Source: Rhynchonema sp. JSB1_4 (taxonomy: Eukaryota > Nematoda > Chromadorea > Monhysterida > Xyalidae). From it: DNA of 64,000 bases. Below the pieces are notes generated by a model. The model did no database searches, had not been told where the DNA came from, and saw nothing but the letters and a program-made list of their open reading frames with translations. The position numbers were made by a program, and so were the translations under genes. The DNA lies in contig JASAMV010008114.1 of NCBI GenBank assembly GCA_030248065.1, forward strand, positions 1 through 64,000, in the 5' to 3' direction. Numbering within the stretch: position 1 is the first letter of the stretch; each line of letters begins with the position of its first letter. This document shows, piece by piece, positions 45,569 to 58,300 of the stretch.

Positions 45569-46375
45569 CAGAGATCGGAAACGGGCCGGGTAAAGTCGGC
45601 CCGGCCCGGCCCGGTCGGCGAAAAGTCCGGCCCGGCCCGGCCCGGTGGAGGGCTGCAGGTCGGCCCGGCCCGGCCCGTTTTGGCTTGAGGTCGGCCCGGC
45701 CCGGCCCGGCCCGGTCAGCCAATTTTCAAGGGCTGAAAACTAAAAAAGTCCAAAAAGCTGAAAAAAATTCTAAAATTTTCTGCAGAATACTTGTTTTCAC
45801 TGGTTGGTACAGCTGGGGGGAAGGGTAGGTAAGTAGGTAGGTAGGTAGATTGACGCGCCATCCTGATGTAAGTCGCCGCCCCGGTTGGTACAGTAGTGTA
45901 GTAGGTATGGTATAATTTTTGGCTCAAAATGGTTTAAAATCGGTATTTTTCACTCCATATAGGCGAAAAATCGCGCGTGACGCGCGAAATTAGCGCTTAA
46001 GAGTACATTCTCATCAATATGTAAAGACATAAAATTTTGTTCCCGGACGACTCCCCCCAGCTCGGCCGGTCGGTACTACAGTAGGTAGGTTGATTGCAGG
46101 CAGGCTTTTTTGGTGGTGCAGTAGGAGTAGGTTGATTGCTGCAAAGCAAAGGCCTGGGTATGGGTAGCTACTGCTTCTTTCTTGAAAACGATGAATGAAG
46201 CAAAAATTTTGAAAATTTTGGTTCAAAAAATGGTAATTTCGTTCAAATTTAGGCATACCGGGCCGGGCTGCTCGGCCCGGCCCGGCCCGGTCCCCCCAAA
46301 TCTCCGGCCCGGCCCGGCCCGGTCGACCAACTCCAAAATCGCGGCCGGGCCGGGCCAGCCCGTTTCCGATCTCTG
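45569..46375. mobile_element. hAT-type MITE inserted in TTAGGC-like repeats
   Basis: The ends CAGAGATCGGAAACGGGC and GCCCGTTTCCGATCTCTG are exact inverted repeats, and the flanks are an exact 8-bp duplication, GCTTAGGC (45561-45568 and 46376-46383). Just inside both ends lie runs of GGCCC/CCGGG. The middle is AT-richer and non-coding apart from short GTAGG repeats. The CAGAG start and 8-bp duplication fit the hAT superfamily; no transposase is present. Confidence 0.9.
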
Positions 46376-46436
46376 GCTTAGGCCTAGGCTTAGACTTAGG
46401 CTTAGGCCTACGCCTAGGCTTCTTGGGCTTGGGCTT
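46376..46436 (+). repeat. TTAGGC-like interstitial telomere-type tract, right part
   Basis: It reads GCTTAGGCCTAGGCTTAGAC, then more TTAGGC, CTAGGC and TTGGGC variants in the same strand orientation as the left part. Removing the inserted element and one duplication would rejoin the two parts into one ~90-bp tract. Confidence 0.7.
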
Positions 46437-47128
46437 AAACGTAATCTGAAGCGGCTGGCCTCAAAACGCCGTTTTCTGCCTTTTATAGGGGTGGATGATT
46501 TTCCAAAGATTTTTAACTCCTCTTCTCTGCTGTCTGTTCTGGACATTGACATGACGTGCGTGACACGTTGTTCGTTCAGCCGAACTCAGCTCAAGGCCAC
46601 CTAATGTTGCAGCGCTGCACATGCCATTCCTTCTTTCTAAATTGAAATTGGCGCGTTTTCGCCTGTTTTTGATGTTGTGTCCAGTCAGCATATGTTTTAC
46701 GCTGCTGAGTTGGAACGTGAGTGTTTCAAACATTAGTGTGATTGCATAATGCTTTTGCGACTGTTGCCAACGGCCCGGTTTTCAGTTTTCACTTTTTTTC
46801 ATTGTGCTTGTTTTGGTGCTTCGTTGCCAAGAGCAGTGGAAGTAGTCTGGTCGACAACAAGTCGCAAATCTGGCATGACAGACGTCAAATGTCGTGTCCG
46901 TCTCGTGTCGTGTTATTGTGAAATCGAAATCCATGTCTTTGTTTGTGCATTTTTGTGTGCATCTGACCATCCACTGGCAAACATTCTGTCATCATTCACC
47001 GTTCAATCATTGACAATCCATCATTTCCGTGCTTTTCAGGAATTCAATCGTTTACCGACCGACCACCGGGTCGTTATTTATCTTGGAGGGCGAGAGCGGA
47101 CGTCAACACACACAGAGGTGATTTAAAA
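46437..47128. other. Upstream flank of the CREB3-like gene
   Basis: No exon with family similarity is found. The last ~100 bp is probably 5-prime UTR; CTTTTCAG at about 47033-47040 could be a splice or trans-splice acceptor. That role is only inferred. Confidence 0.4.
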
Positions 47129-50100
47129 ATGGATATTGAGTCAATGAACATGAACTTCTTGGATTTTCTGCTCGATCCGAGCGATCCGATTATCGGCAGT
47201 GATGTCGCTGCAGTCGACCATTCACAGTCAGTTGGACACACCAGACCTACGTCGTTCAATGGATGCACGCAACGAACCGATGACAAAACGGAGGTCCGTG
47301 GGTCAAGTTCTGTTTCAACCTTTGCTTGGGATACGGATGCCAGACCTTTGCATTGTGAGAGCAATCGCCATACAAACCGGGACGAGTATTCCTTGATACG
47401 AATATATTGCCAAGCACGGCTGAGTAATTGTCATGTCTGTAAGTGAAACGTACCACACCAATAATTTGTTGCAAAAAGCCTGCTTCTTTTCCAGATATTT
47501 CTTTGTTATGCTGAGCCCGCGGAAAATAGACGCACAGACACAAGGCTCTCAGAAAACAGGTGGCTTCAGTGAAAAACGTCACCCCTTCACATTGTAGGAT
47601 TGGACATCACTACCGACTCCGTCGTTTTCGCCCGAGGACTGGAACGGCGACGACATCATGGAACGCTTGTTCAAGGACCTCGACCAATTGACCGACCAAG
47701 ACGCGGGTGACGCGGCACACGAACATTCCTACGCGGCGCCGTTAACGTTGCAAGATCCCGGCAGCTCGCCACAAACACAACAACAACAGGACAATTGGAC
47801 CGGTCGGGCTAATAGTGACAGTGGAATGGGCTCATCCGACAGTGCTGCTGCGAGTTGGTGCTTTTTTGCTGGCAGTCTCTGGTAAATCGACTGTTTTAAA
47901 TTACACAATATTGTCCCGTGCAGGTCCATCATCCGATCGTAGCAGCAGCTGTTCGAGCACATCCGGCGTGTATGACGTGGACATTGTGGATGTGGTCAGT
48001 CGACCAGCGGACATGACCATCGGTGATCACGTGACCGTAGTCGATGACCCGATCACCGCCGATGCAACCATGCATCAACTCGCTGCACAGTTTGTCCGTA
48101 AGTCACGGTGATTTTTTCGATGCGATGTTAGAACCACAAATGCGTCGCTTGTTTATTTCCACATTTGTATTTCTCAAATGCGTGCCGTGACTTGCAGGCT
48201 GCAGCAAACGACCTCGTACGACAAGTCTGCGAATGCAACACTACAATCTCCCAACTACCGGTAACAACAACAATCACCACCAAAAGCCGCTCACGTTTGC
48301 GCACGCACAACAGCCTACCACAATGGCCAAACAGGTCCGATGCAAAGTCACCGTTGGCACAAACTCAAAATCGAAGGTACAGTGCATGAATTATGAACGC
48401 GCGCTTGTTATTTTGGTTGTGGGCGCTTTTATTCATTTCCTTGCATGCTATTGTAAATTTCCAAATTCGCTGCCACACAGTGAAATACGCCCCATAGTTA
48501 ATGTGACGTTCTAAACCCGAAAATCAACTTTTGAAACATTCGGGCAACATGCGCGCGTGCAGCTTGCCAGGCAGCTGCACGCAATGTTTCAGAACTGCGC
48601 GTGGTTAGCGTTCGGGTTCAGAACGTGACATTAACTACGGGCGTATTTTATTGTGCGGCAGCGAATTTGGAAATTTACTATAACTAGAGTTCAACAAACA
48701 AGCATACGTATACCATCGTATTAAAACCCATGTTCTTTTATTCGAGAAACTTCGTGCCTTTGCAGACGGGGGTTTTGAGTGCGGATGTGTTTGTGTGAAC
48801 GTGGGGAAAGACGTGCTTTGGCCTGTTCTTGTTATTGCATGCGTTTTTCTACCTGTGTGCCTAATTTTCTCTCTTTGAGCGCTGCTGTAAATTTGACATC
48901 TTCGTGTGTGCAGGCGCTTAGGTTTCTTGTGTTCACGCAGTTGCAATTTTCAAAACAACACGGGCGCAATATTTAGTGAAACAACGCGGTTATGCGATCG
49001 GGCCGGGCGTTACCTTGACATGCACGCGGACAAGATGACAAGAGAGAGACAACTGCACGTATGAACGTAAAGTGCCTGCCCATGGCATATGTTATGTACA
49101 TTCATTGATTGTGCGCTTGGGTGTGTAGGTATGGCGGTGTGTATTTGTGACGCATTGTAAATGTACAAATGCAGTGCGTGCTCAGCGAATATTCTGGATA
49201 AATCTGATCGCCATATACACCCAAAGTGCGTATCGCGCGCGTTAAGCCTGCAGTACCTGGTGCGGACTCTGCCTGCAGTACACGCTGATATTTACGTGGT
49301 GCGTGCATATACACACTTGGGCAGTAGTGTTTATGTGACGCACATGTGTGTTCTTCGGTAGTGCGCCGACAACCGCCAACCAAAGTGGGGACCAACCAAC
49401 GAATATATTTGTGTCTGTGTTGTTTCACCTGGTATTTTGATTGGAGACGAAACTGATGGTCTGACCAGCTGTACCTTCCTTGTGCCAAGCAGACACGTGA
49501 AATTGGAGTTTGGCAACAGCCAGCCACCAACGACTGCTCAAATAATTTTATTACAGCCCTTTCCTATCATTGAGAGAATCACAATGGCTAAGCCCGGGGC
49601 AATTGAAAAAGCGGGCCAAGCGGGCGAAAAAGAATTCGGGCCAATATACACACACATGTACCCAAAGCCAAACTTATGACGCCACAATTTTGTTTGTCAT
49701 GATTTGAATAACTCGATTGGAAATTAACCAAAATAAAATTCCACGGTGAAAGGTTGGAAATATCTGCCACACCTAAGTTGTCGTGTAGAAATATCCAGGT
49801 GGGAAACGTGGCGGGTTGCAGTGACTGCAGTCACCGACTGGGCCACGTTGTCCGGGGTCGCCAGGCGCTCCTTCGTAGCCGGGCACACCCGGTTCACCAG
49901 AGGTGCCCGGGTCGCCAAGTGATCCCGGCACACCAATTCCGCCCGGTCGTCCATTGCCACCTGCATAACCCGGATCACCGCGAGCGCCAGGGGGGCCGCG
50001 TCCGCCTGAAGTTACACGTACGTGGAGTGGATAGTGTTTCATGTGTTCGGTAACCAAAAAACTGAGTGTGACTCACCGATAGGTCCTGGTGGCGCATTGC

Positions 50101-53100
50101 CTGGTCGTTGCACGCCCGGCGCCCCTTGGGGACCCTTGGCACCTGGATAACCGTCCTGACCCCTGAAACGGATGTGGCGGTTATGCTATGTACAATGTGT
50201 GAAACACCTGCCAAAATGGAAACTAACGGTGGCCCCCTCGATCCTTGTGGGCCTGCGTAGGTTGGTGTTGCACCATTGCCATCTTGTCCAGGGTCACCCG
50301 GATATCCCTTGGGTCCTGGCTGACCCCGTGAGCCCGTCGGCCCTGACGGTGCTGGCGGACACCTATTGCAGTCGTCGGGGAAAGGCTTGGGCTTGGCGCC
50401 CGGTGGTGCATCAAATCCTCTTATTCCCATCGGCCCAGGGTTACCATCCCTACCGGGACGTCCATCTGAACCAGGATTCCCAGGCGGTCCCGCCCGGCCC
50501 TGGTAGCAACCGCAGCCTGAAACATGCACATACAGTACACCCTCAGATACACAAAAAACTCAAATGAACCAAAACTCGACGTCTCACATTGTCCGTCCGC
50601 TTGTCGGAATGACCGTGGTTGTTGCACAATCTGTGGTTGATGTCCGTTGATGCCGAATCCGGGGTTGAAGATGTTGCTGTTGGCGTCTTGGAAGGATCTG
50701 TTCGGTTCGGGCCAGTTGCGCGGTTGTTGCTGTGGGGGTGCGGAGGCAACAGCTCGACGTGGCTGAGGCTCGATGTCCGACAACTCCGGACGCTCGAGGA
50801 ATCGGCCGAACGACCAGATACCGTTCGAGAATCGTTCGTTGTGCGACCGCGAGTCGGAGAATTTGCGCAGTGCATCCTGGTCGGCGGCATCGGCAGCAGA
50901 CGGGAAGAAGCGGCCGAAACGCCAGACACCCTCGGCATCACGACGCGCTCGCTCCAACGCACCACCGCTGGTCCGATGACTGGACGTGTCCGCGTACAAA
51001 CGCCACAGATCCGATGTTTGCATCTGGGATGGGACGGGCAGGGGTTGTGCTGTGTGTGATGAAAACTGGTGTTTTGTCTACAAGTACGTAAACACCGGAC
51101 AGTTTCGATTCCCACCATTGAGTAATTCCTCAAACACCAACCGTACCTGATAGAGTATGGGTGGCATGGAAGTCGTGAGCCCAAACAACAGCTAACCATA
51201 CAATGCTGCATTTCGTCAGTGAGCTGGCTTTCGACCACCTGCACATAGTTGACTAGCCAGGGCAGTGTGATGCCACAACCAGCAATGGCAACCGTGCTCA
51301 CAACGACGGACAGAAAGGCGACGCGGCGGAATGCGTCTGCTTCGGCTTGACGACGCTCGAATGCGCTGCACTTGTGATCCGGCAACAGCATCATTTTGCG
51401 TCAATCACAAACACAAACGATTGCGACTGAAATGGAAATGAAATCGGACGGAAAAGAACTTATATACATATGCACGCGCTGAACACCGAACGTTTTTTGA
51501 AAATTGTAGTTCTGGTCTGAATACTCATTATTTCGCTCGGCCCGCACCAATACATACATATGTCGGGAATTGGCATGGCAGAATTATAGGTGTGAGTGAA
51601 TGACATTGTGGGAAATATAACCAGAAAAAGAGTGTGAGTGAAATGGCCACGCATTTATGGCATTGTGCTGGTACATATATTGCGAAAAAGTTTGGGGTGG
51701 GAAGACTGAAATTAATTCTGCTGGTTTGATGTTGGGCGTGGTGTGACCGCCCGCTGCGGTTTTGTGTTTTCTGAGTGTTTTGAGGCCGACTCATATTTGA
51801 ATAAAGTGTGCGAGTTTAAATTCGCTCAGAAAGAATGCGTATGCGTGTACCTGTACACCGTAATTTGCAAAAAAAACAAAAATTGTTGTCAGTTTTTACC
51901 CAATTTTGAGTCCGCGGCTTTTGCAAACAATCGTGGTGTGGTGTGCTGTTCCACTTTGTGATTTGTATATTGTGCCGGTATCCAGGTTGGTGATCGGGCC
52001 GGAGCGGTCTTGTCTGTAAACATATACTATCCACGGTGCAACATCACCCATTTGCGTGCCCGAGCCGATCGGCAACTTTGCTGCTGTGTATTTCAGGCAA
52101 TGGAGCGCGACACGTGCATACAGTATGTGTTTGTGATTGTTGTCATTTGTTGTGTCGTGCCACAGCTTGTTTGTTTGTGCAACGAACGACCGCCTTGCTT
52201 GTTTTTGTCGCCGAGCCGACACAACGCCCTGGAGTGTTTCACGTTCACACTTTTGGGCGGATTACACACTTTTTTGCGAAAGTGTACGATTGGAAATTGA
52301 AATGATTGTGTGTTTGGTTGAGGCGTGCTCGCGCCTCATTTCATACTGGCTGAATGATGTATTGCATCGAAAATCGGAAATTGGCTGCTATTTGTCCGCG
52401 ATTTATGGGTGTCGTTTGGGTTGAATTGTTGTGGTTGAAATGAATGCGTCCTTTTTTGGGGTCAGTTTTTCTTGCCCAACTTTGTCTGGACTGCCGGTCG
52501 GTGTTCAAAAGCTGTTCATTTCGTGAACATGATCAAAAACGCAAATTGCTTTTCATTTCTTTGAGATTTGGACTTTGGACTTGGAATGTTTCAGTATGCG
52601 ATGATTGGTGGTTTCGAGGACGAAATCACACGCGATTGGAAGCATGATGAAAAGAGCTCTGACGGAAGTGCATTGAAAATGGAAATCCATGCGAGATTAG
52701 TTGTGAAACAAAGATATGATATCAAGGGATGACCAGTGACCGCGGCATGAGTTTTTAGACCATATTAAGATGATAATGATCACTCTCACTCATGCACAAC
52801 CTGTCAGTGTTGCCACGCACGCAAGGAATTTATGGGACCCTATCTTCAAGTTTTTTTACATCTGCCCAGCTCTTCTTTTTAGTATCCACCATTGGTGTTG
52901 ACGGACGAAGAGCGCAAGTTGTGCGACAAGGAATGCATCAAGCTGCCGAGTCATTATCCGTTGACGAAGGCGGAGGAACGAGAATTGAAACGTGTCCGCC
53001 GCAAAATACGCAACAAACGCAGTGCGCAAGTCAGCCGAAAACGCAAACAGGTCTACATGGGATCGCTCGAAGATCGGTTAGATTATTCTGTTCCACAGCT

Positions 53101-54239
53101 TTACCCAATATTCTTCGTCTTCATTAACCTGAAACGCATGGATCGATTTTAGCGTGGATTCGTGTACGCAAGAGAACGCATTCCTCAAACGTCAAGTGGA
53201 AACGCTGAGCAAGCAGAATGAGTGAGTTCCAAAAATTTGGAAGCTTGCGCTTCTCAATTTAAACATTAGTTTTGTTTATTCAGATCACTTCTATCGCAAG
53301 TGCGCAAGCTGCAGACAATGATATCGAACGGCAGTAGGCGATCGGCCCAAGCCGGCACCTGTTTGGCTGTAAGTGCTAACTGATGTTTCAAACACAATAT
53401 TACATTTTCAATAACAGCACCTATAAAATTTCGCTCATTGAGAAAATGGAAACTAGGTAACTGAACTAAAGTGTAACTATATTTCCAGGTGCTGCTTCTG
53501 TCGTTCGCCCTGCTGGTTGCACCGAACATGAGTCCATTTGGTGGTCGTAAACTGGAGGGAAGCGAAAAGGACGACAAGAGCACCATGAAACAATTGGACA
53601 GCTCGGAGGCCGGGCAACGCATCCCGTTGGCTGGTGTGTAGCGGGCGGATCAGCACATTTGCGCCACGTTATTCTTGTGTTATCCGCCAATCTTGAGTAC
53701 AGTGTTTACAAAACTAGAATCAATGGTACCGTACAGTAACCCTAAGCTTGATCCTTTTGTCCTAATACTCATTATCTCAGATGTTCTACCTCTCAACAAT
53801 TGACAACTAAGTTATCTGTGCCACACACCCGTTCAGGTCGTTCACGCACGCTGCTGCACGCGATTGTGCCCCAGGACGATGCTGATGGATCGAGCAACAA
53901 CAACAATTTGTCGTCGGGGCGACGCGACGAGTACGGCACTGCCATGGTGAGGATGAGTATTAAGCCTGATTGTCAAGTTCGGCACATTATTTGAAACATC
54001 TGCAGGTGGGTGTCGACGGCGGATTCTACGATTTCTTCGAGCACGACCAAGCCGACGACGAGTTGTTGGGTGCCAAACGCATCAAGTTGGAGCCACGAGC
54101 GACACCAATGCCCAGATCGGCCGTCGACACGTCGCGACGTCGCATTGGCTCGATTCGCAATGAAACATCAGCTGGCCAGCGCAAGATCAACGACCAGAGT
54201 GTGGTTGTGGCACGTAAGATGAAGGCGGAGGAATTGTGA
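47129..54239 (+). CDS. let-607: CREB3/LET-607-like membrane-tethered bZIP transcription factor
   Basis: Ten exons (47129-47293, 47598-47853, 47924-48097, 48198-48334, 52883-53076, 53153-53221, 53284-53368, 53489-53633, 53837-53946, 54006-54239) give 522 residues. An acidic Ser/Gln-rich N-terminus ([25 protein letters not shown]) is the likely activation domain. The bZIP starts after [17 protein letters not shown], with the CREB3-type basic region [19 protein letters not shown] and a leucine zipper to about residue 345. A single membrane segment ([14 protein letters not shown], about 361-374) follows, then RSRTLL, a possible site-1 protease R-x-x-L site, and a luminal tail. Family members sit in the ER, are cut in the Golgi and activate secretory-pathway genes. 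Intron 4 (4.5 kb) encloses a collagen gene on the other strand. Confidence 0.92.
48452..48679. repeat. Hairpin in intron 4 of the CREB3-like gene
   Basis: Outer arms (GTAAATTTCCAAATTCGCTG, CACACAGTGAAATACGC) match the short hairpin at 37337-37420. Inner arms (TTAATGTGACGTTCTAAACC and complement) extend it to about 80 bp per side, around a centre with GCGCGCGTGCAGC and GCAGCTGCACGC. The sequence seems to be a longer form of the same family. Confidence 0.85.
49773..51394 (-). CDS. Nematode cuticle collagen, nested in the CREB3-like gene
   Basis: On the minus strand the exons are 51394-51197, 51023-50588, 50516-50228, 50162-50077 and 50005-49773, giving 413 residues. The N-terminus ([20 protein letters not shown]) and membrane segment match the nematode cuticle collagen N-terminal domain. 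A non-collagenous region follows with a furin-like RARR site and two motifs, WRFGRF and WSFGRF. A cysteine cluster (CCGCYQ, about 212-217) opens the Gly-X-Y region: one block with [16 protein letters not shown], a break containing DDCNRC, then further blocks, ending [12 protein letters not shown]. The protein would be secreted by hypodermis, trimerise and be cross-linked into cuticle. Start: the ATG pair at 51394/51391; either is possible. It is transcribed opposite to the host gene. Confidence 0.93.
51395..52882. other. Upstream flank of the nested collagen, within intron 4
   Basis: About 1.5 kb of intron with no exon I can support. It must contain the collagen promoter on the minus strand. 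No further gene or repeat is recognised. Confidence 0.5.
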
Positions 54240-55397
54240 GCAACAAAATTTCATGATAGATGTTTCAGAAATGTAATGACGTGTCGATTTTTTGTCGTGT
54301 CGACGAAATGTAAAGACGTGTCGACGTGTCAATTAATTGTCGATTTTTTCGGTTGTCGATTGTGTGGATGTTTTATCATAAGGATTCGGTGTTGTTTTTG
54401 CCGTCTTTTTTCCGTGTTCTGAGGCAAAAGTATTGACGACGTTTTGGAGGAATTCTGCTCCTTAGCTTGGTACTGCTCGATTTTTAATGTACAGCTGAAC
54501 ATTTCATTACTTTGGTCGGGTTTGGCCTCAACTCTTCTTATGGGGTTTTCAAGGTTTTCCAAAGTACTCAATTTGGGGTTTTATTAACTTGTGTGATAAG
54601 ATAGCTGAGAGCTGCAGGATGTTTTGCTATTGTTTCCTATGTATTTATCTGTTATTTTATTGTATTTGTGACCTATATCTTTTCGGTAGTTTCCTTGTTG
54701 CACTTTATTGTTCCGTTGGATTTCAGTTTTTCAAGTTTGTAGATCCATAGTGTTTTGCAATGTCCCAATTTCAGCTATTCCTCAACCGAGTGTTATTTTT
54801 GTTGTACAGCTTTTCCTACTTGGGCTATTTTACTTTCTTTCCTTAAAATATTCCCCGTGGTCTAAATTTTGGTGTCAATTGACAAAAAACAGCCGAAAAA
54901 AATCGTTGCGTGTTGGGCTGTGCTGTGTGCTGTGCAAGTGCACCTGATATCATGGTTTTGCAGCGTTCTGGGGTTTGGTATGAGATAAGTTATACGTACC
55001 GTATTGTTCATGTTCAGATCAATATCCGCAAAAAATTCCGAGAATTGCTCTGTTGTAGGCTTGACACTCAAGATTTATGGAAACTTATCGTTGTTGTGTG
55101 TGACAATGGTACATAGATGTTGCTTGAGTGTTGAGAATAAAATTGTGTGTTGCTCCAGTCGTGAAAGTTTTCTGCGTTAAAATCAGTTTGGCTCTGCAAC
55201 CAAAGGTCACTAAATTGATGAAAGGTGGCGTTCCTAACATGCACTCTTGGTGAAACATCAGCTGGCTATGCTCCAGGGTATGCCAGCTGAATTTGTCAGC
55301 ACAATCATCTCAATGATTACTCATTCTTTCCCTTGTAGACCAAGCAACATTGTTGTGCAAAGGAATCTCGACTAAGTCAGAGATACATAGTCCAAAA
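54240..55397. other. Intergenic region between the CREB3-like and focadhesin-like genes
   Basis: No exon is recognised. TGAAACATC-type words occur at 54259 and 55251, the latter followed by AGCTGG as in the CREB3-like exon at 54161. Confidence 0.5.
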
Positions 55398-58300
55398 ATG
55401 ACGAGCGCGTTCGACCGTCTAACCGAATGGCGAACGGATTTGGCGAGCGGCGACTCGGTGTTGTGCGCACAGACAATCGCACAGCTTGGGGATGCCTGCC
55501 GAAACGCGACCTTGCCGAAACAGGCATCTGGCACTTGGCCGGCGGTTGGATTCAACATTTGGTTTTTGCTCAGCTGTTCCTATCTTTCGGACTTATCAAG
55601 TTTAGGTTACTACCAGTGTTCGCAAATGGGCATGATAACAAAATGCAGCACTGGTAAAGCTTATCCCCGGTACGAACTAACCAAAAATGCCAACGTTGCA
55701 CGCGTGTAGTTTTAAACCTTGCTGAATCAGGCATCCGCCGAATTCAAGCTTCTCAGCGACGCGTTGTGCTCAGCTGATTTGGTTGTTGTCAAATGCGCCA
55801 TCGAAGTGCTGACTGCCTTGGTGAAACATCAAGTGGTCGACAGCCAGGCTGCGATCGGCCAGCTCACCCATTTGTTGCGATTTGCGAAGTTGGTTGGCTG
55901 GAATCTTGCCTGAGATTCCAATGAGCTCTTTGGAAAAATATTTCTCACGAGTTTGCAGTCACCCATCGATTGTGGTTTCGTCGCTCGGCGCAATTTGTTT
56001 GCAACAAGAATCAGACTCGGATTCAAGGTTCGATTCGAGCTTCGATTTCGGCTCAAATTTCAATTACAGAAAATCTTGCAGCTCGCGCTCCCAAACGCTA
56101 ATTGCCTTGGTGCGAAACTCCGATCTCTCGACCGATTGCCATTTTGTGATTGTGAACAAGTTGTGTGAAAACATTGGGTTTGTGTTCCATAGATTTAATT
56201 TCATCCTAAATTTTCTTTCAAAATCAATTACCGTTTCAGCTCGCATTCCGATCTGTCACGCCGTCTGATCACCGATCCTACAATCAGTTTGCCTGTTCGT
56301 TCGCGTCTGCTTCGTGCATTGATGAAACATCACAGCAGCAATCACGACGAGATAATACAATCATTCGTTGCTTTTCTTACCAGAGCGCAGGTACAACCAT
56401 GTTTTGCAAAGCGAATCCTTCCAAAATGCCAAAACGTCACATTTCAAGGACGAATGCACTGATTGCAACCTGCCATGGCTGTTCGACATCTTTCTATCTG
56501 TACTCAATCAGCTCAACTCGCCATTAGTCTTGCCGTTGTCGCTCTGGGCGCATGCTCACTGGCCCGACATGGCAGTGGTCAGTCACTGACGATCATCTTG
56601 AAACATCATCGAAAACGCTGCCAAGCTAATTTATTTCTCAGGCGATGTGTCCAAGTAATCTCGTGTCCTTTTTCGAACGTCATGCTTCAAATTTTGATGC
56701 GTTTTTCTTGGCTGTGGAATTGGCAACCATCGGACAAGGCTGTAGTGCGGCTTCGAGTGGCGTTTGGCTACGAATGGGTACGTGCCGTGGGTAATGACGA
56801 TGTTCATTTCTGAAAATGTACACAAAATTATCCACAAATTGTCCTTGTTTTTAGCCCGTTCTATGCTGTCGATGCCCGATGTGCACCCATCGTGTGCGTC
56901 ATTGTTGTTTCCATCGATCATGCGATTGTACACCCTCAGCTCAGCACCAGCATCGACCATTCACGTTGCGGATGTCAAACAGACATTGACTGCATTCGAA
57001 ATGGTTATGAAGGGCGATCGGTTAGATCGGGTCGGTTACTGTGATCAACGCGGGTCGTTTGATTTGTGCATCTTCATCTTTTTGAATGCGCCAATTTCAT
57101 ATTGGCTGGCTGATCAAATCACGTTTACATTCAGCTTGTCATTCTTGTTATGAAACCATTGCTCACAATGTACAAGTGATTTTCAGCCATTCACATCCTC
57201 ACGTACATGTACATTACCCTTCATCGAGTCGCACTATTGTCGTCTAGCTCACTGGCTGTGGTCTGATGCGGAACGCTGCTCCAAAGCACTGCAATGTGAA
57301 TTGGAAATCAAATTGATGGTTTGATTCGGAATCATTTCCGCTCGGTCACTATCTCAACCGCCAAATAGTAAACTACCGCTGTGACTTATAGCACGCCAGC
57401 CAATCAGAAAACGATCAAAAAGGCGACGTCGCAGCGAAATTGAATGGTCACCATTTGCTGTCAGCAATTGTGCTCACCACCGACCGCACTCAACTGTTGC
57501 ACGTCGCGCTCCTGCTGCTGGTGGAATACACATGTTCAAATATGGTTGGGTCATTGTCTCACAAGAGGAATCTTGTTGACCATTTTGTTAAGTTGACATT
57601 GCAGGTGTCCTACGTAATGCCCGTTCTGCTACGACGATACTCTAAGGATATTTGCATGGATCACAAGAAACTGGTCGTGGATTCCGCTGGAAAACTTGCG
57701 AAACATCGTGTTAGTTGAATGATTTTCCTCAAATTTACCAAAATTTATCCAGACTGTTCCGCGTTTTCAGTCCAACGTGCCATCAGTAGTTCGATTCCTA
57801 CTGGCAGCCAGTCATAAACATGTGTTCGCCTACGAAACATTAGCCGAACTGTTGATTCGACATCCCAGATGTTTGGATCAAATTGAGACGGCGATTTTGG
57901 ACAAAAATCTGTTGCTGGACGAAAGCAGATCGAAAGAGGAGAGGAGCGCAAAACTGGAATTGATTCGAACTTTGTGCGACAAACGGTAAAAGATTGATGT
58001 CTCAATTACCCTGATTTATCAAGCTGGCCAGCACTTTATTTGTTGTTCCAGGCCGGACGAGTGCGGTGAGTCGTTGCTGCCCCTTCTGTCACACGTTGTC
58101 AGCAAATGCAACATCAGCCAGCACACTGCGTTGGCGATTGACGCGATTGCGTGCCTGTGCAGACATCAGGTTGGCAGCAATTAGGGGTGTTCTGTTGTAA
58201 AATGGGGGTTTGTCCTAAACTCCTGTCCAACAATCAGTCGCCCGCACACGCACAGATAATCGACCTCCACATCGTCTGGCCACAAATGCGTCATTTGCGT

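Noticed and set aside
45474..46552. Pro/Gly/Arg-rich frames in the GGCCC repeats
   Set aside because: Products of the GC-rich repeat inside the hAT-type element; no codon or family signal.
46749..47126. 125-codon plus-strand frame upstream of the CREB3-like gene
   Set aside because: No family similarity; it overlaps the probable 5-prime UTR and is out of place relative to the LET-607-like start.
50543..51394. 283-codon minus-strand frame read straight through from the collagen start
   Set aside because: It runs through intron 1 into the wrong frame. Splicing at 51197/51023 restores collagen features and the Gly-X-Y domain.
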